This document shows, in pieces, positions 33,316 through 45,624 of a DNA stretch of 64,000 nucleotides; the first letter of the stretch is position 1, and each line of letters begins with the position of its first letter. A program made the position numbers and the translations under genes. The notes below the pieces were generated by a model, which saw nothing but the letters and a program-made list of their open reading frames with translations, had not been told where the DNA came from and did no database searches. The DNA is from Orobanche coerulescens (lineage: Eukaryota > Streptophyta > Magnoliopsida > Lamiales > Orobanchaceae): assembly GCA_033398695.1 (NCBI GenBank), contig CM065802.1:210757096-210821095 (forward strand), in the 5' to 3' direction.

Positions 33316-36300
33316 ACGAATTATCGGTAATCGTGAGATTCGAATGTCATTCGGTTTCATGGTCGTGTATGGCGGCGGACCTAATCGTGGTAGATTTGCC
33401 GAGGGACGACGTCATCTTGGGTATTGATTGGATGGATCGTCATGATGCCATCATTAATGTCCGTAAGCGTATGGTCACTATCATTTCGACGATGGAGTTG
33501 AATGTGTGTTTAAGGAGGTAATCCTACATTGCAGTAAGGTCATTAATTCAATGAAAGCGGTAAGGTTACTCAATCGGGGTGTGTCGGTTATTGGTGCTAT
33601 ATGGCCAAAACCGAGAAGTCATCGATAAGGTTAACGAGATATTCGGTGGTGAGGAATATGCCGATGTTTTTCAGACGAGTTACGGTTTGCCTCCACGAGA
33701 GGGATGTGGAATTCACGATTGAGTTGGAGCACGGCACGTCCCGATATCGAAGGCGCCGTGCGGATGGCCCCGACCGAAATGCGGGAATTAAAGAACCAAC
33801 TTGAAGAGTTGTTCGAGAAGGGTTATATTCGACCAAGTGCGTCCCGTGGGGAGCACCGGTGTTATTTGTCAAGAAGAAGGATGGTTCATTCTCGCATGTA
33901 TTGATTATCGGGAGTTGAGCAGGTGACGATCAAGAATAAGTACCCCTTACCCCGTATTGATGATCTCTTAGATCAACTTCAGGGAGCTTCAGTATTTTCC
34001 AAGATCGACTTAAGGTCTGGATATCATCAGTTGCGGATCCGAGAGTCGGACATCGCGAGGACGGCGTTTCGAACACGCTATGGTCATTATGAGTTTGTGG
34101 TTATGCCGTTTGGATTGACTAACGCACCTGCGGTATTCATGGAGTTAATGAATCGGGTTTTCATCGACTTTTTGGATCGGTTTGTTGTTGTCTTCATCGA
34201 TGACATTTTGATTTATTCTCGTGACCGGGAGGAACACGAGTCTCACCTTCATCGAGTGCTCGACGTGTTGAGACGAGAACAACTTTATGGGAAATTCTCC
34301 AAATGTGAGTTCTGGATGTCCGAAGTGACGTTTCTCGGACACGTAATTTCATCAGACGGAGTTCGTGTCGATCCTCAGAAGACGGAGGCTATTCGAGATT
34401 GGCTACCTCCGAAGAACGTTAAGGAAATCCGAAGTTTCCTCGGATTAGCGGGTTATTATCGGCGATTTGTGGAAGGATTTTCTAAAATCGCTCAACCCTT
34501 GACGAACCTTTTGCGGAAGGATAAGAAATACACGTGGTCCGACGCGTGTCAGCGGAGTTTTGAGGAACTCAAGAACCGGTTAATGTCAGCACCTGTACTT
34601 TCCTTGCCGCAGGGAACGGAAGGATTTGTGGTTTATAGTGATGCGTCCGGACAGGGTCTCGGATGTGTACTCATGCAGAACGGGAAAGTTATTGCCTATG
34701 CTTCACGGCAATTGAGACCTTACGAGGTTAATTATCCGACCCACGACCTGGAGCTAGCAGCCGTGGTGTTCGCTTTGAAGATTTGGCGTCATTACCTTTA
34801 TGGCGTCACCTGTCAGATATTCACCGATCATAAGAGTTTAAAGTATATATTTACTCAGAAGGAGTTAAATATGCGTCAGAGACGGTGGTTGGAATTAATC
34901 AAAGATTATGATATCGAGATCCTCTATCACCCGGGCAAGGCGAACGTTGTCGCCGACGCCTTGAGTCGTAAGTCCGTTCAGGAGCAGATGATTGCCCGTT
35001 TAACAGTTCAGAAGGAGCTTCAGCAGGAACTCCTTAGACCCGAGATCGAGGTCTGGCTTCAGCGAGTTCAGGGGCAGCTTTGTATGTTAGAGATTTCATC
35101 GTCACTAGAGGAGACAATTCGAGAGAATCAGGGTTCGGACCCATCATTGTTGCGCATCCGAGAGGATGTGGCTCAGGGGAAAGCCCCTGGATTTGTGGTC
35201 CACGAGGATGGACTTTTGAGGTTTAAGAATCGGTTGTGCGTACCGGCGAATGACGAGTTGAAAAACTCGATTTTGAAAGAAGCTCATGCTACCCCTTATT
35301 CTGTGCATCCGGGGTCTAGCAAGATGTACAAGGACTTGAAACAAAATTACTGGTGGAGTAATATGAAGCGAGAAGTCGCAGAATTTGTTTCGAGATGCTT
35401 AACCTGTCAACAAGTTAAGATTGAACATCAGCGACCGGCGGGTATGCTGAAACCTCTTCCTATTCCCGAATGGAAGTGGGAAGACATTTCTATGGATTTC
35501 ATCACGAGTTTGCCGACGAGTCGTCGTGGCATGAATACGATCTGGGTGATCGTGGACCGCTTAACTAAATCATCTCATTTCCTTGAGATCAAGGATACGT
35601 GGGGTCCCGAGAGACTTGCTCAACTGTTCATCAAAGAGATAGTCAGATTGCACGGTACTCCTAAAAGTATCGTTTCCGATCGTGACGGACGGTTTGTGTC
35701 GCATTTTTGGAAATCAGTTCATCGTGCTATGGGAACTCAGCTTAATCTAGATCTGCTTTTCATCCTCGGTCCGACGGACAATCAGAGAGGACCATTCAGA
35801 CATTAGAGGACATGTTGAGGGCATGCGTCCTCGATTGGAAAGACGATTGGGAAGCCCAACTACCATTGATCGAGTTCACGTATAATAATAGCTCGCATGC
35901 TTCGATCAAGATGGCACCTTACGAGGCCTTGTACGGTCGTCGTTGTCGATCTCCGTTGTGTTGGGACGACCTATCAGAATCAATCGGCACCGAGCCCGAT
36001 ATGCTTATAGCCGCCCATGAGAAGGTAGCTTTGATCAGGAGTCGTTTGTTGACCGCTCAGAGTCGACAGAAATCATACGCAGATAACCGTCGTCGACCAT
36101 TAGAGTTCGAGGCTGGTGACCATGTGTTGGTCAAGGTATCCCCGAGTCGTGGTATCTTCCGTTTTGGGAAGAGGGGAAAATTGAGTCCGAGATTCATTGG
36201 ACCGTTTGAGATTTTGGATCGAGTAGGCGAGTTAGCTTATCGATTGGCTTTACCTCCAGCGTTGAGCCGAATTCATAATGTGTTTCATGTCTCTCAGTTG

Positions 36301-36534
36301 CGGAAGTATGTTGCCGACCCGAGTCACATACTTCAGTTCGATGAAATCGAGATTGCCGAGGATCATTCATATGAGGAGCGTCCTGTGCGAGTTTTAGAGC
36401 GGCGAATCAAACAGTTGAGGAATAAGACGATTCCTTTGGTTAAAATTCAGTGGTCTAGACACGGAGTCGAAGAGGCTACTTGGGAAACCGAGGATAGTAT
36501 GCGGGAGAGTTATCCCGATTTGTTTGACCCTTAG
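33309..36534 (+). pseudogene. Family B pol: protease end, RT, RNase H, integrase, chromodomain (frame-broken)
   Basis: Several frames. The protease end (LIVVDLPRDDVILGIDWM) lies in 33,309-33,521. The RT start is spread over three frames to about 33,925. From 33,923 a 627-codon open frame holds RT (D29; FIDD at 91-94), RNase H (SDASGQG near 239-245, TDHKSL near 301) and integrase (H455, H462, C492, C495; D525 and D586). A frame change near 35,745-35,806 separates these from the third catalytic residue (E in GQSER) and the last open frame, 35,812-36,534 (240 codons), with the FIGPFEIL region, HNVFHVSQLRKY and a chromodomain ending EEATWETEDSMRESYPDLF. All expected domains and key residues are present; only the frames are broken. 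Either an inactive copy or an assembly affected by small errors. Confidence 0.85.
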
Positions 36535-36550
36535 TTTCGGGGACGAAACT
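36533..36550 (+). other. Hairpin overlapping the pol stop codon, family B
   Basis: AGTTTCG-GGGA-CGAAACT: perfect 7-bp stem, 4-base loop. It starts within the TAG stop codon (36,532-36,534) and the polypurine tract AAGGGGGGG follows. Confidence 0.7.
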
Positions 36551-36568
36551 CTTTTAAGGGGGGGTGTA
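36551..36568 (+). other. Polypurine tract of family B
   Basis: CTTTTAAGGGGGGGTGTA immediately before the 3' LTR start TGTAATACCC. Standard plus-strand priming site; it resembles the family A tract. Confidence 0.8.
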
Positions 36569-39018
36569 TGTAATACCCAGTTGTAATTCAGTAATTATCA
36601 CTCAGTAATTATCATTCAGTAATTGATACTCAGTAATTTCATTCATCATTGATCATTTGTCACTCATATTGGTCATGGTATTCATCATTCGAGTAATTGT
36701 ATCGTGTATCAATCGTCATTCATCACTAATCTGATTGGAGTTTCGTGCCGTGTTTATCATCATTGTCATTTTCGTTGCAAGTGTGCTTGAGGAGTAGCGC
36801 ACGCTACATACTCCTTTTAGCGTACGCTAATTGGGTATAGGTAGCGCACGCTACCGCTCGGCTTTAGCGCACGCTAAGGCTACCTTGGCTGCGATCCGGA
36901 AGTCTTGGGTGCGGTGAGAATAATTGTAGCGCACGCTACGAGTGGTAAGTAGCGCGCTAACGGGTCGTAGTAGCGCACGCTATATGTGTGGAGTAAGCGC
37001 GCTAGGCGGATCGGGTTGAGTCCGTGGCTCTTTGGATCGCAGGGTTTATTCATAGCGCACGCTATGCATTGTTGTTAGCGTACGCAATCGACATATTAGC
37101 GCACGCTAAATAATGGTTGTAGCGCACGCTATCGAGGTTAGATCGGAGGCGGATGGTTTTACGGACTCCCGATCGGGCGTCAAATATTTCGCTAGCGCAC
37201 GCTAACAATGGATATTAGCGCACGCTAGTAGTATGGCCGTAGCGCACGCTACAAAGAGGTACGTGGCGCGCTACCGTGTTCGGACGGTGGGTCTTGGACT
37301 ACCCAAATTACTCGTTAGCGCACGCTATGCACAAGGAGCTAGCGCACGCTAACACGGTCGAGTATAAATTGGACAGTTTAGTCGAGTTCGTCATTTTCAT
37401 CTCATTTCATTCCTTCGGTAATTTTTGGGCGATTTCGAGCGATCCGGAGGATTCTTCGAGGTGTAATCATCAATCATCATCTTCAAGTCTTTGAGTTGAA
37501 TTTATCATCACTTCATCATCTCCAAACGTCGAATCAAAGGTATTAATCTCTTGGATCTAGAATTTCGGATTTTGGGTTTTCCTTCCGATTTCTTCGTGTA
37601 AGCTTGGATTATCATTGGGATATGTTAAGTTATGGATTATCTACTTGGATAAATATATTCCTACGGATTTAATGGTTATTTTCGAATTGTTTTCAAGAAC
37701 CCTTGGGGTTGACTTGATTAATTGGGGATTTTTCCGATTGATGTCGTCATAATCATGATTTATGGATTCCTAATGGATTATTGATATCATTGAAGTGTTT
37801 TGTTAGTTCGAAATACTCATTTTAGTGTTGGTTTCGACATATTCGGGATTGGATATTTTCGAAGTCGTGTGGTTGGTTACGTATTCGTTAGAATGCCCCA
37901 ATGAGTTCGATTATCGTTGTTTCGACCTTTGGGTTAGTCGTGTTTTGTTGTTTGATGCGTGTATTGAACGGTTGTTGGTAATTATTGTTATTCAAGGTTG
38001 TTCGAGCGACCGGTATTTCACTTAGGACGTTGTTCGTGGACGGACATTCTTCATCGGCATTGTGTAAGTTGATTCTTACTCGGTTAAAAGGATACTCATT
38101 CCTTTTGTTGTTGATCATTCATAATCATAACTCATTCATCATTGTATTAATCATTTTGAGACTTGTAATTGTCGGATAATCATTTCATTAGCGAGGAGCG
38201 GTTCCAATAATTACATTGAAAACAATCAATCCATTCATTATAACTATAGAATCGCTGATTCATTCTTCAATTTGTCGGATTATAATTATTCATTGATATT
38301 CAATATGGTCATTCTTGTACATATAACCTTCAGTGTTCATATTGCGTGGCCGGGTGCGGATGTGTGGAATTTTTAGTCGGGCACGTGATGGCCATGTATT
38401 GGGAGTGATACATTGGACTGTGCACACGGTAACGATTACCTCCGTGAGACTAATTAGGTACAAGGACGGGTGTGTCCGGTCATCCGTCTTGTACACTTGC
38501 AGAGAACACTACGGGCGTTCTATGATGATCCTCTTCTGAGTAATTCATAACTTAGTATATTTCATCACTTGATTAATTCATGATTGTGTAATTTCAACTC
38601 TTGAGGATTGTTGTTACGTATGGCGGCCCGTTGGGGATTTTGTTTTCAGTCACGGCAAGGCAAAGGCACGGAAGAACATGTTGACGGCGACGAGTCAGTG
38701 ATACTAGTAGGGGCCCCGATCATTCCGTTTGTTCGATCATTTTGATCATTTGATTATTTCTGTCATTTGTATTTTCCGCTGCAAATTCCGTTTGTAATGT
38801 TTATTTATTCAGGGTGGTGTATTTTATCTTCATATAAAATACACTAGTATTCGGTATTGTCCTGGTGTGTTGTACTTAAACTCCTCATCAGAGTGTTTGG
38901 TAATATAATGTGGTTCGGTACTACAATTATATTATTTAATTCATCATTTTCATTTGCCTGGTGGGTCCCAGTCGGGGATTCACGGCACTGTAATATCCGC
39001 CTAGTTTGGGGTGTTACA
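36569..39018 (+). repeat. 3' LTR of family B
   Basis: 2,450 bp, TGTAATACCC to GTGTTACA. Closely similar to the 5' LTR; many differences involve CAG or CTG (CGGACAGTGGG becomes CGGACGGTGGG). The palindrome array is at 36,795-37,351 and TATAAATT at 37,363-37,370. Confidence 0.93.
36795..37351 (+). promoter_or_regulatory. Palindrome array in family B 3' LTR
   Basis: Same units and order as 29,130-29,690, with a few units shortened (for example GTAAGCGCGCTA). Confidence 0.85.
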
Positions 39019-39772
39019 AAACTAACACACATATTCCGAAAGCACATTAATCTAGGAAGCATACGAGTTATCTTTTGAAAGACAACGATTATCGAGGACA
39101 TACCGATCCTTTTAAAAGTTCATTAAAACATTCAAATTGTAATTTGGTTCCAATACCAACGAATACGTCTACGAAACACGAAATGTATGGGCAAGATACT
39201 TGCCTCGGATAATTACAAGCGCGGAGAATAGACCGAAGTGAGGAGACCCGAACCGTCCACGAACCCGCCGACTTCGCCGAGCGAAAACCCACGACGATAA
39301 ACTACGAATGACAATAACAACAATGAAAATAAATTCCACAGCATAACTCAAAGCCGCCGAATTAGAGGGTCAAATGACGAAAGTTCAAGGGTTTCCCCCA
39401 AAACAATCAAGAACGCGAATCGACTCGTTAATTCATGAAAAACAGAATTCCAACCATGGGTTATGATCAACATGACTAGATAACAACAAAGGAACCAACA
39501 ATTTCGGATTAAAATCACGAAATCAAGACAACCCCCAATTGTTCACGAAGTAGGGTTCTAGGATGATTACCTCGATTCAAGGGGAAAAGGATGATTTGAT
39601 GTTGTTAATCTACACCAAGACCTTGATGATAATGTTGTAGGATGAAAGATTGATGAATTCCCGTAAAGAATCGCCCTGGAATCGCCTTAAGACTCTGCCC
39701 GTCGCGTGAGGAAGGAAAAGAGTAAAATTGTTCTGAAATAACAACGCCCATTGATGAAATACACAAATAACA

Positions 39773-40484
39773 TTTCACATACTTATAACATTACACAAAT
39801 AACCATCAAAAGTTAACTAATGTTCCAAACCGAATTCCCATCTCTCGGTCCAGAGAACTACCTCGACGAATGTATACCGAACGACTCAACGTTCACATCA
39901 CCACTTTAATCACAACTCGGGGCATTAAAGCCGAAACGACAACGATATCATTACCACATACCTTTTTACTGGAATTTTATGAAATCGAAAAGTTGAAAGC
40001 GAAAGTCACGTCTCAAGTAAATGTTTTAAAATAAAATTTACGTGACTCTTCAAAAAAAAATAATTAAACTTTGAAATATCACACTGACAAACTTTCCTTG
40101 CGGGATCACACCAAGCCATTACTCCAATTAAACGATTCACACAATATATATACACATTTATACACGGTATCACTTTTCATTCCAAAGACACACGAGAATC
40201 AACAAGCACGAATTTCGTATTCACAATTCATTTTTAAACTCTACATAATAACACAAAATCACACAAGCTCGTATAACACGAGACGCAACAAAGTAGGGAG
40301 ACTTACATCCACAGATCACACGAAGATGATGGCTGCACCTTGATACTAATCACGACCGACACCTCGGACGACGCGTCGCGACACGACTCGATCGGACAAA
40401 ATCGACAACACAAAACAAGACCCGACAACACACAATTCGACCCGACGGCCTAGGTTTCCGCAACCTAAGCTCGATACCATATTC
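39773..40484 (-). repeat. Duplicated 5' leader of family A (unit 2)
   Basis: Copy of 22,643-23,352 between L3 and L4. The primer-site region reads GCTCGATACCA instead of GCTCTGATACCA. Confidence 0.85.
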
Positions 40485-43328
40485 GTAACACCCCAAACCA
40501 CTCAGGAATATTACAGCGCCGTAGACCCTCTCCATGAGGATCTACCAGGCTAAATACAGAAACACCACAATACAATACATACCGACATGGGTAATGAACG
40601 GACCATTAGACCGATTTGGTCTTTTACCACAACATACACATCAACCATACATTACTCTTTCTCGTAACTCATACCCACGCAGGGGTTAACATAAATCAAC
40701 ATTCCCGTATAAGGGGAAAAATAAACACAACGGGAGGACAAAACAAGACATCACCAAATACTCAACCCCGGTCTTCATGTGATTAGTATCGCCGTCTTCC
40801 ATCATCCTTCGTAACGATCCTGTGAATTGCTCCCCAGCAACCTGCAAGTACCTGGACGTAAAACAGACATCCACCCCCCGAATACTTGGGGGTTAGCAAA
40901 ACTCCACTGTTTTGCTAGTGCAAGTAAAAATACAAAGACAAGCCATACATATCATACTCCAAGAACATAGAAATCGTGAATATACTTCCCGAGATAATTC
41001 ACTTGATTGAAACAGTTTGAATTATGAAAGATAGGAATAAACCCATTTTATATCTCACAAAACATTTTACGATCTCGGGAGTTTTGAAAACATTTGGGTT
41101 TAAGAATTCTCAAGCTTTTCGAAACATTTTGGGACACAGCCCAAAAATCATTTATTTCAAAATACGATTCCGATAACAAAATACGGGGTCCACAACCCAA
41201 TCATAACATTCCAATTACAAACACGGGGGTCCACGACCCAAATCATCTACATCACATACTCGCAAGAATAACCCGACGGAAACTACACCATGTCAAACAT
41301 TAACATGACAACAGTCTCACAGAACGACATCAAAGAGCACAACTCTGCAACTTAACCATACGGTCGAACTCGACACACCACAGAGCTACAATACACAGAG
41401 CAATCACAGGACTCATGTACCCATATTAAATTATCACAGCCAAGGGACGAATCACACACAACACATTTACTGGTGCCATTCCAGCCAAGTACGATACCAT
41501 TTGGATTGCCATTCTAATCAGACAAAATATGCGCCAAAAATCACAGTTCTCCAACAAAACATTTCAAAGTTAACCGTTGGTACGAGACTCACGGCCGCCG
41601 TACATCCCTAGGTGGTTAACCCTAGTTCGTGATACGCACACTCACGGCAATACGTATCCCTAGAGGCCCCGTCAGACCGTCCCTAGGTGAACATACACAT
41701 ATCATCCACAATGCCACAGGAAGCCATAATTCGAATACTATTATATGCATACAAATGCTAGGTACTTCGCTAGAATGGCCACTTTAGTCGACGTATACTC
41801 ACAACTAATGTCACACAACCACAAGCAATTACCAATACCAAACAACACCAAGCACCACAACCTCCTTACGAAGGAATAACAACTAATATTACACAATATC
41901 ACATATTCACCGAACAATTACACATATCAATACACAATCCTCGGCAAATAATTTTCGGTCTACTAACATCACTAAATATGATCAACATCTTCCAACATAG
42001 GAAACTAACGCACATATTCCAAAAGCACATTAATCTAGGAAGCATACGAGTTATCTTTTGAAAGACAACGATTATCGAGGACATACCGATCCTTTTAAAA
42101 GTTCATTAAAACATTCAAATTGTAATTTGGTTCCAATACCAATGAATACGTCTACGAAACACGAAATGTATGGGCAAAATACTTGCCTCAGATAATTACA
42201 AGCGCGGAGAATCGACCAAGTGAGGAGATCCGAACCATCCACGAATCCGCCGACTTCGCCGAGCGACAACCCGCGACGATAAACTACGAATGACAATAAC
42301 AACAATGAAAATAAATTCCACAAAGATAACTCAAAGCCGCCGAATTAGAGGCTCAAATGACGAAAGTTCAAGGGTTTCCCCCAAAACGGTCAAGAACGCG
42401 AATCGACTTGTTAATCATGAAAATCAGAATTCCAACCATGGGTTATGATCAACATGACTAGATAACAACAAAGGAACCAACAATTTCGGATTAAAATTAC
42501 GAAATCAAGACAACCCCCAATTATTCACGAAGTAGGGTTCTAGGATGATTACCTCGATTCAAGGGGGAAAATGATGATTTGATGTTGTTAATCTATACCA
42601 AGACCTTGATGATAATGTTGTAGGATGAAATATTGATGAATTAGGTGAAGAATCGCCCGAATCGACTCAAGACTCGCCGTCGCCCGAGGAAGGAAAAGAG
42701 TAAAGCATTACGAAATAACACCGCCATTGATGAAATACAGGCCCTTGTTACGGACGTAACATCATGTCTATTACGGCCGTAATATGTCGCCATTACGGCC
42801 GTAACATGCCGGCCATTACGGCACTAACATGCTCATTCAGCGTGATTCCTTCACGCCCGATCGATTCGAACAACCTCAAAATGCGAAGACTCGAAAGGTG
42901 CGACATAGCGCTAATGAAGAGTTCTCAACAACGAATGAAAGCGCTAAACAAACATGTGATTCCGACAACTCGAAGGTGGTTAAAAATGAGTATGAAAACA
43001 AATACCCAAAACTTTAGGATATTACAAAATGGCCCAAACGTCCGAAAAATCACGATACGTGATCGAATAACCAAACCGAAGTTCACAACACGTCTAACAA
43101 GGCTAAACGGAATGACAATTTCGAACGAGATTCGTAAGAATCGAACTCAAATGCGGAAAAGTCGCCAAAAAGCACGGAACTCAGCAAAGCGACACCGAAA
43201 CGAACTCGGATGTCAACAAGTACAGAATTAACCATTCTTAGAATGACGGAACGGTCACAAACGAGCTGCTAAAATGGACTCCCGCCAAAAAAAGAAAATT
43301 ACCGAAAATCGATCTTGCGGGTATTACA
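40485..43328 (-). repeat. Family A LTR L4, the only full-length copy
   Basis: About 2.84 kb with both ends (start near 40,485, one T missing; end GGGTATTACA at 43,328) and no MITE or family B insertion. It defines the family A LTR. Degraded 23-bp repeats are at 42,748-42,827. Confidence 0.88.
42748..42827. repeat. TTACGGCCGTAA repeats in L4, degraded
   Basis: Four units at about 22-23-bp spacing: TTACGGACGTAA (42,748), two perfect copies (42,771 and 42,793) and a damaged last copy (TTACGGCACTAA). Confidence 0.85.
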
Positions 43329-43766
43329 TAAAAAGAAGTTTCGTCCCCAAAACTTAAAGCATAGAATGAACAACACAAAACAAACTCAGATAATACGCGC
43401 TATCTATTGCCGACGAACTGCAACGACTCATATGCAGTGTAACACCCCGAGATATTCGGAATAATTACAGCGCCGTAAACCCTTTAGGTAAGGATTTACA
43501 AGGCTAATTTTAAAAAGAGTGTAAATATAAACCAATCGTACAACTGAAGTTTAAAGACATATTTGATTCAACCGATCAAAGAGTTAATTTATACAACCAT
43601 ATCGAAAGGACATTATTAAAACAGACGTACTCGAGTACTAAACGAAACAAGAAAACAACTCTCAACAACAATAACATCAATCACATCACTGAGCCATCTC
43701 ATCGTCCCGTCGGTACTGTGGCTGTTTTCCCGCTCCTCGACTACCTGAACATCAAAAACAATGTCC

Positions 43767-43796
43767 ACCCCCGAAGGGGTTAGCAAAACAATGCTA
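43767..43796 (-). other. Paired hairpins in family C LTR
   Basis: CCCC-GAA-GGGG (43,769-43,779) followed by TAGCA-AAACAA-TGCTA (43,781-43,796). Same place and order as the stronger pair in family A LTRs (for example 53,129-53,170). Confidence 0.5.
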
Positions 43797-43913
43797 GTAC
43801 AAGTATCGTCATATAATAAATCATTAATGCATCATAAAACATGCAAACGGACTTCCGCCACCGGAATCCAACGATGCGAATCCTCACGATTCCATCTACA
43901 CAATACATGGTAA

Positions 43914-44092
43914 TCCAGCGATCCAGCGCCCTCGGATAGATCCCCATGATGATCCCGTCGGACCAACACATGGTGGAAAACCCGTCCAGCGATCCAGCGC
44001 CCTCAGCATAGATCCCCATGATGATCCCGTCGGACCAACGCATGGTGGACATTCGATCCAGCGCCCTCAGCATAGATCCTCATGACCCCCTC
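43914..44092. repeat. Tandem repeat inside family C LTR
   Basis: ATCCAGCGCCCTC recurs at 43,921, 43,992 and 44,056 (spacing 71 and 64). Each unit includes ATGATCCCGTCGGACCAAC and CATGGTGGA or a shortened form. Confidence 0.85.
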
Positions 44093-44453
44093 GGATCATT
44101 TATACCATAATCAATCAATTATGCATACACATATGCATTTCAATATGTTCATCAATACGAACAAACAACAACGAATATCACGCGAATTTCCAGAAATACA
44201 TCTCATATACAAAAATATGAACAAAACCATAAGCATGATAAATTAAACTCGACATATGATACTTGCCTCGAAAATGGCAAGACGAAATACTTCGATGATC
44301 TCAACACACTCGAAGGCCGCCTCCTTCGATCAACGTAACCGGCTCGAACCTTAACAAAAAGGAACGATATACAAATCATCTCAAGTCGAACGATGGCCTA
44401 ACAATTCGGTCTATGGCGGAAAAGCTCAAAATAACCAATCTGCCTGGACTGCT

Positions 44454-44640
44454 TAGCGTGTGCTACGTACTCTACGTAACGTACGCTAAGCAGGCCTGTT
44501 AGCGTACGCTATCGGGTAAGACTAGCGTGCGCTAGTTCTGGCGCGATTTGCCGGCCGATATATAACGTACGCTACGTACGTTTAATACGTTAACTGAACC
44601 TCGATAGCGCACGTTAACTCACACATGTTAGCGTGCGCTA
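44454..44640 (-). promoter_or_regulatory. TAGCGCACGCTA-type cluster 1 in family C LTR
   Basis: About six units (TAGCGTGTGCTA, TAGCGTACGCTA, TAGCGTGCGCTA and damaged forms). On the minus strand it lies downstream of the TATA box, in the transcribed part. Confidence 0.7.
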
Positions 44641-45307
44641 ATCTTGCATGGCAGAATACTGCAAACCGAAAACTGGGTTGGATGGTGAAGGACTCATGAA
44701 TTCTACCATGATAATACAAGTTATCCTCGGGCATATCATACTAATAAGGTTTGTGGAAGTTTTATGGTTATGAAATACGAATATACGGATAGTCAACTCA
44801 ACATCATAATTCATCTACGATCTCCAAGAAATAATCTAAGTTCCATTTGTTCTACGTTCCAAAACACATGATTCCATCGTGTAAAACGTATCAACTGGGT
44901 AAAATATCCGGTTACTGATCATAACTCGATTGAACATGCTTAGGAGTCCTTATAATAAGATGGTTCAAAGGTTCATACGATATATAGTGCCGATACGTCA
45001 AAAGTATCCTTCTAACATGTGATGACCGATTATAAACGAAATACTTGCTATCAAAACCTGATTCAAACTTCCTTAGGAACATTACTAACATTGGTGAAGA
45101 ATCACCTACCTCAAGTAGTGAAGAACACGGAGGAAAATGAAGCGATCCAACACCGAAGGCTTGAACACCAATCTCCAATGATATACGATCTTCAATCTCG
45201 AACTAGGAGGTTGATATGAAGTGTTTGGGGTGAAGGAAGTTATGTTCTAAGTGTAGGAATTCGGGTAATGAGAGTAGAGAAAACTGAAATCTCGAATAGG
45301 ATGATGT

Positions 45308-45317
45308 CCTATTTATA
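45308..45317 (-). promoter_or_regulatory. TATA box of family C LTR
   Basis: TATAAATAGG on the minus strand, about 12 bp from the nearest palindrome of cluster 2. Same geometry as family B. Confidence 0.7.
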
Positions 45318-45329
45318 ATAAATGGCTAT

Positions 45330-45624
45330 TAGCGCGCGCTAGACCCTGTTCGTAGCGTGCGCTAACGGCTCACAGTCTAAACTGTACTCGACACTTAGCG
45401 TGCGCTACGCATATACCTGTAGCGTGCGCTAAGGCGTTGACTCGGCTTTTCCCGAAAGCCGTCCAGGTACATCCGACACAATCCGACAAGGGTCCCCCGG
45501 ACAGATCTCACCTGCCGCACGTCTCAATCGATTTGACCATGCATAGCGTGCGCTAATGACCCTCTGTAGCGTGCGCTATGAATCCCCGTTAGCGTACGCT
45601 ACACTCAGCCTGTAGCGTGCGCTA
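45330..45624 (-). promoter_or_regulatory. TAGCGCACGCTA-type cluster 2 in family C U3
   Basis: Eight units in 295 bp: TAGCGCGCGCTA, several TAGCGTGCGCTA and one TAGCGTACGCTA on the plus strand. On the LTR's own strand the main form reads TAGCGCACGCTA, as in family B. Confidence 0.8.

Larger units (their letters stand above)
28903..39018 (+). mobile_element. Family B chromovirus (Ty3/Gypsy, Tekay/Del-like), structurally complete
   Basis: 10,116 bp on the plus strand: 2.45-kb LTRs at both ends, primer-binding site, gag, protease, RT, RNase H, integrase, chromodomain, polypurine tract. Target duplication AAACT at 28,898-28,902 and 39,019-39,023; the uninterrupted site is seen in L2 near 24,895. 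A C-terminal chromodomain on integrase places it among chromoviruses; RT and LTR features suggest Tekay/Del. The coding region has several frame breaks. The LTRs are nearly the same length and very similar, so insertion looks recent. Confidence 0.95.
26356..39763 (-). repeat. Family A LTR L3, interrupted by hAT-1, hAT-2 and family B
   Basis: L3 sequence occupies 26,356-26,719, 27,226-27,789, 28,272-28,902 and 39,019-39,763. It carries three nested insertions, then reaches the same abnormal junction (ATACACAAATAACATTTCACAT). The start reads TTCGTAACACC where others read TTCTGTAACACC. Confidence 0.85.
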
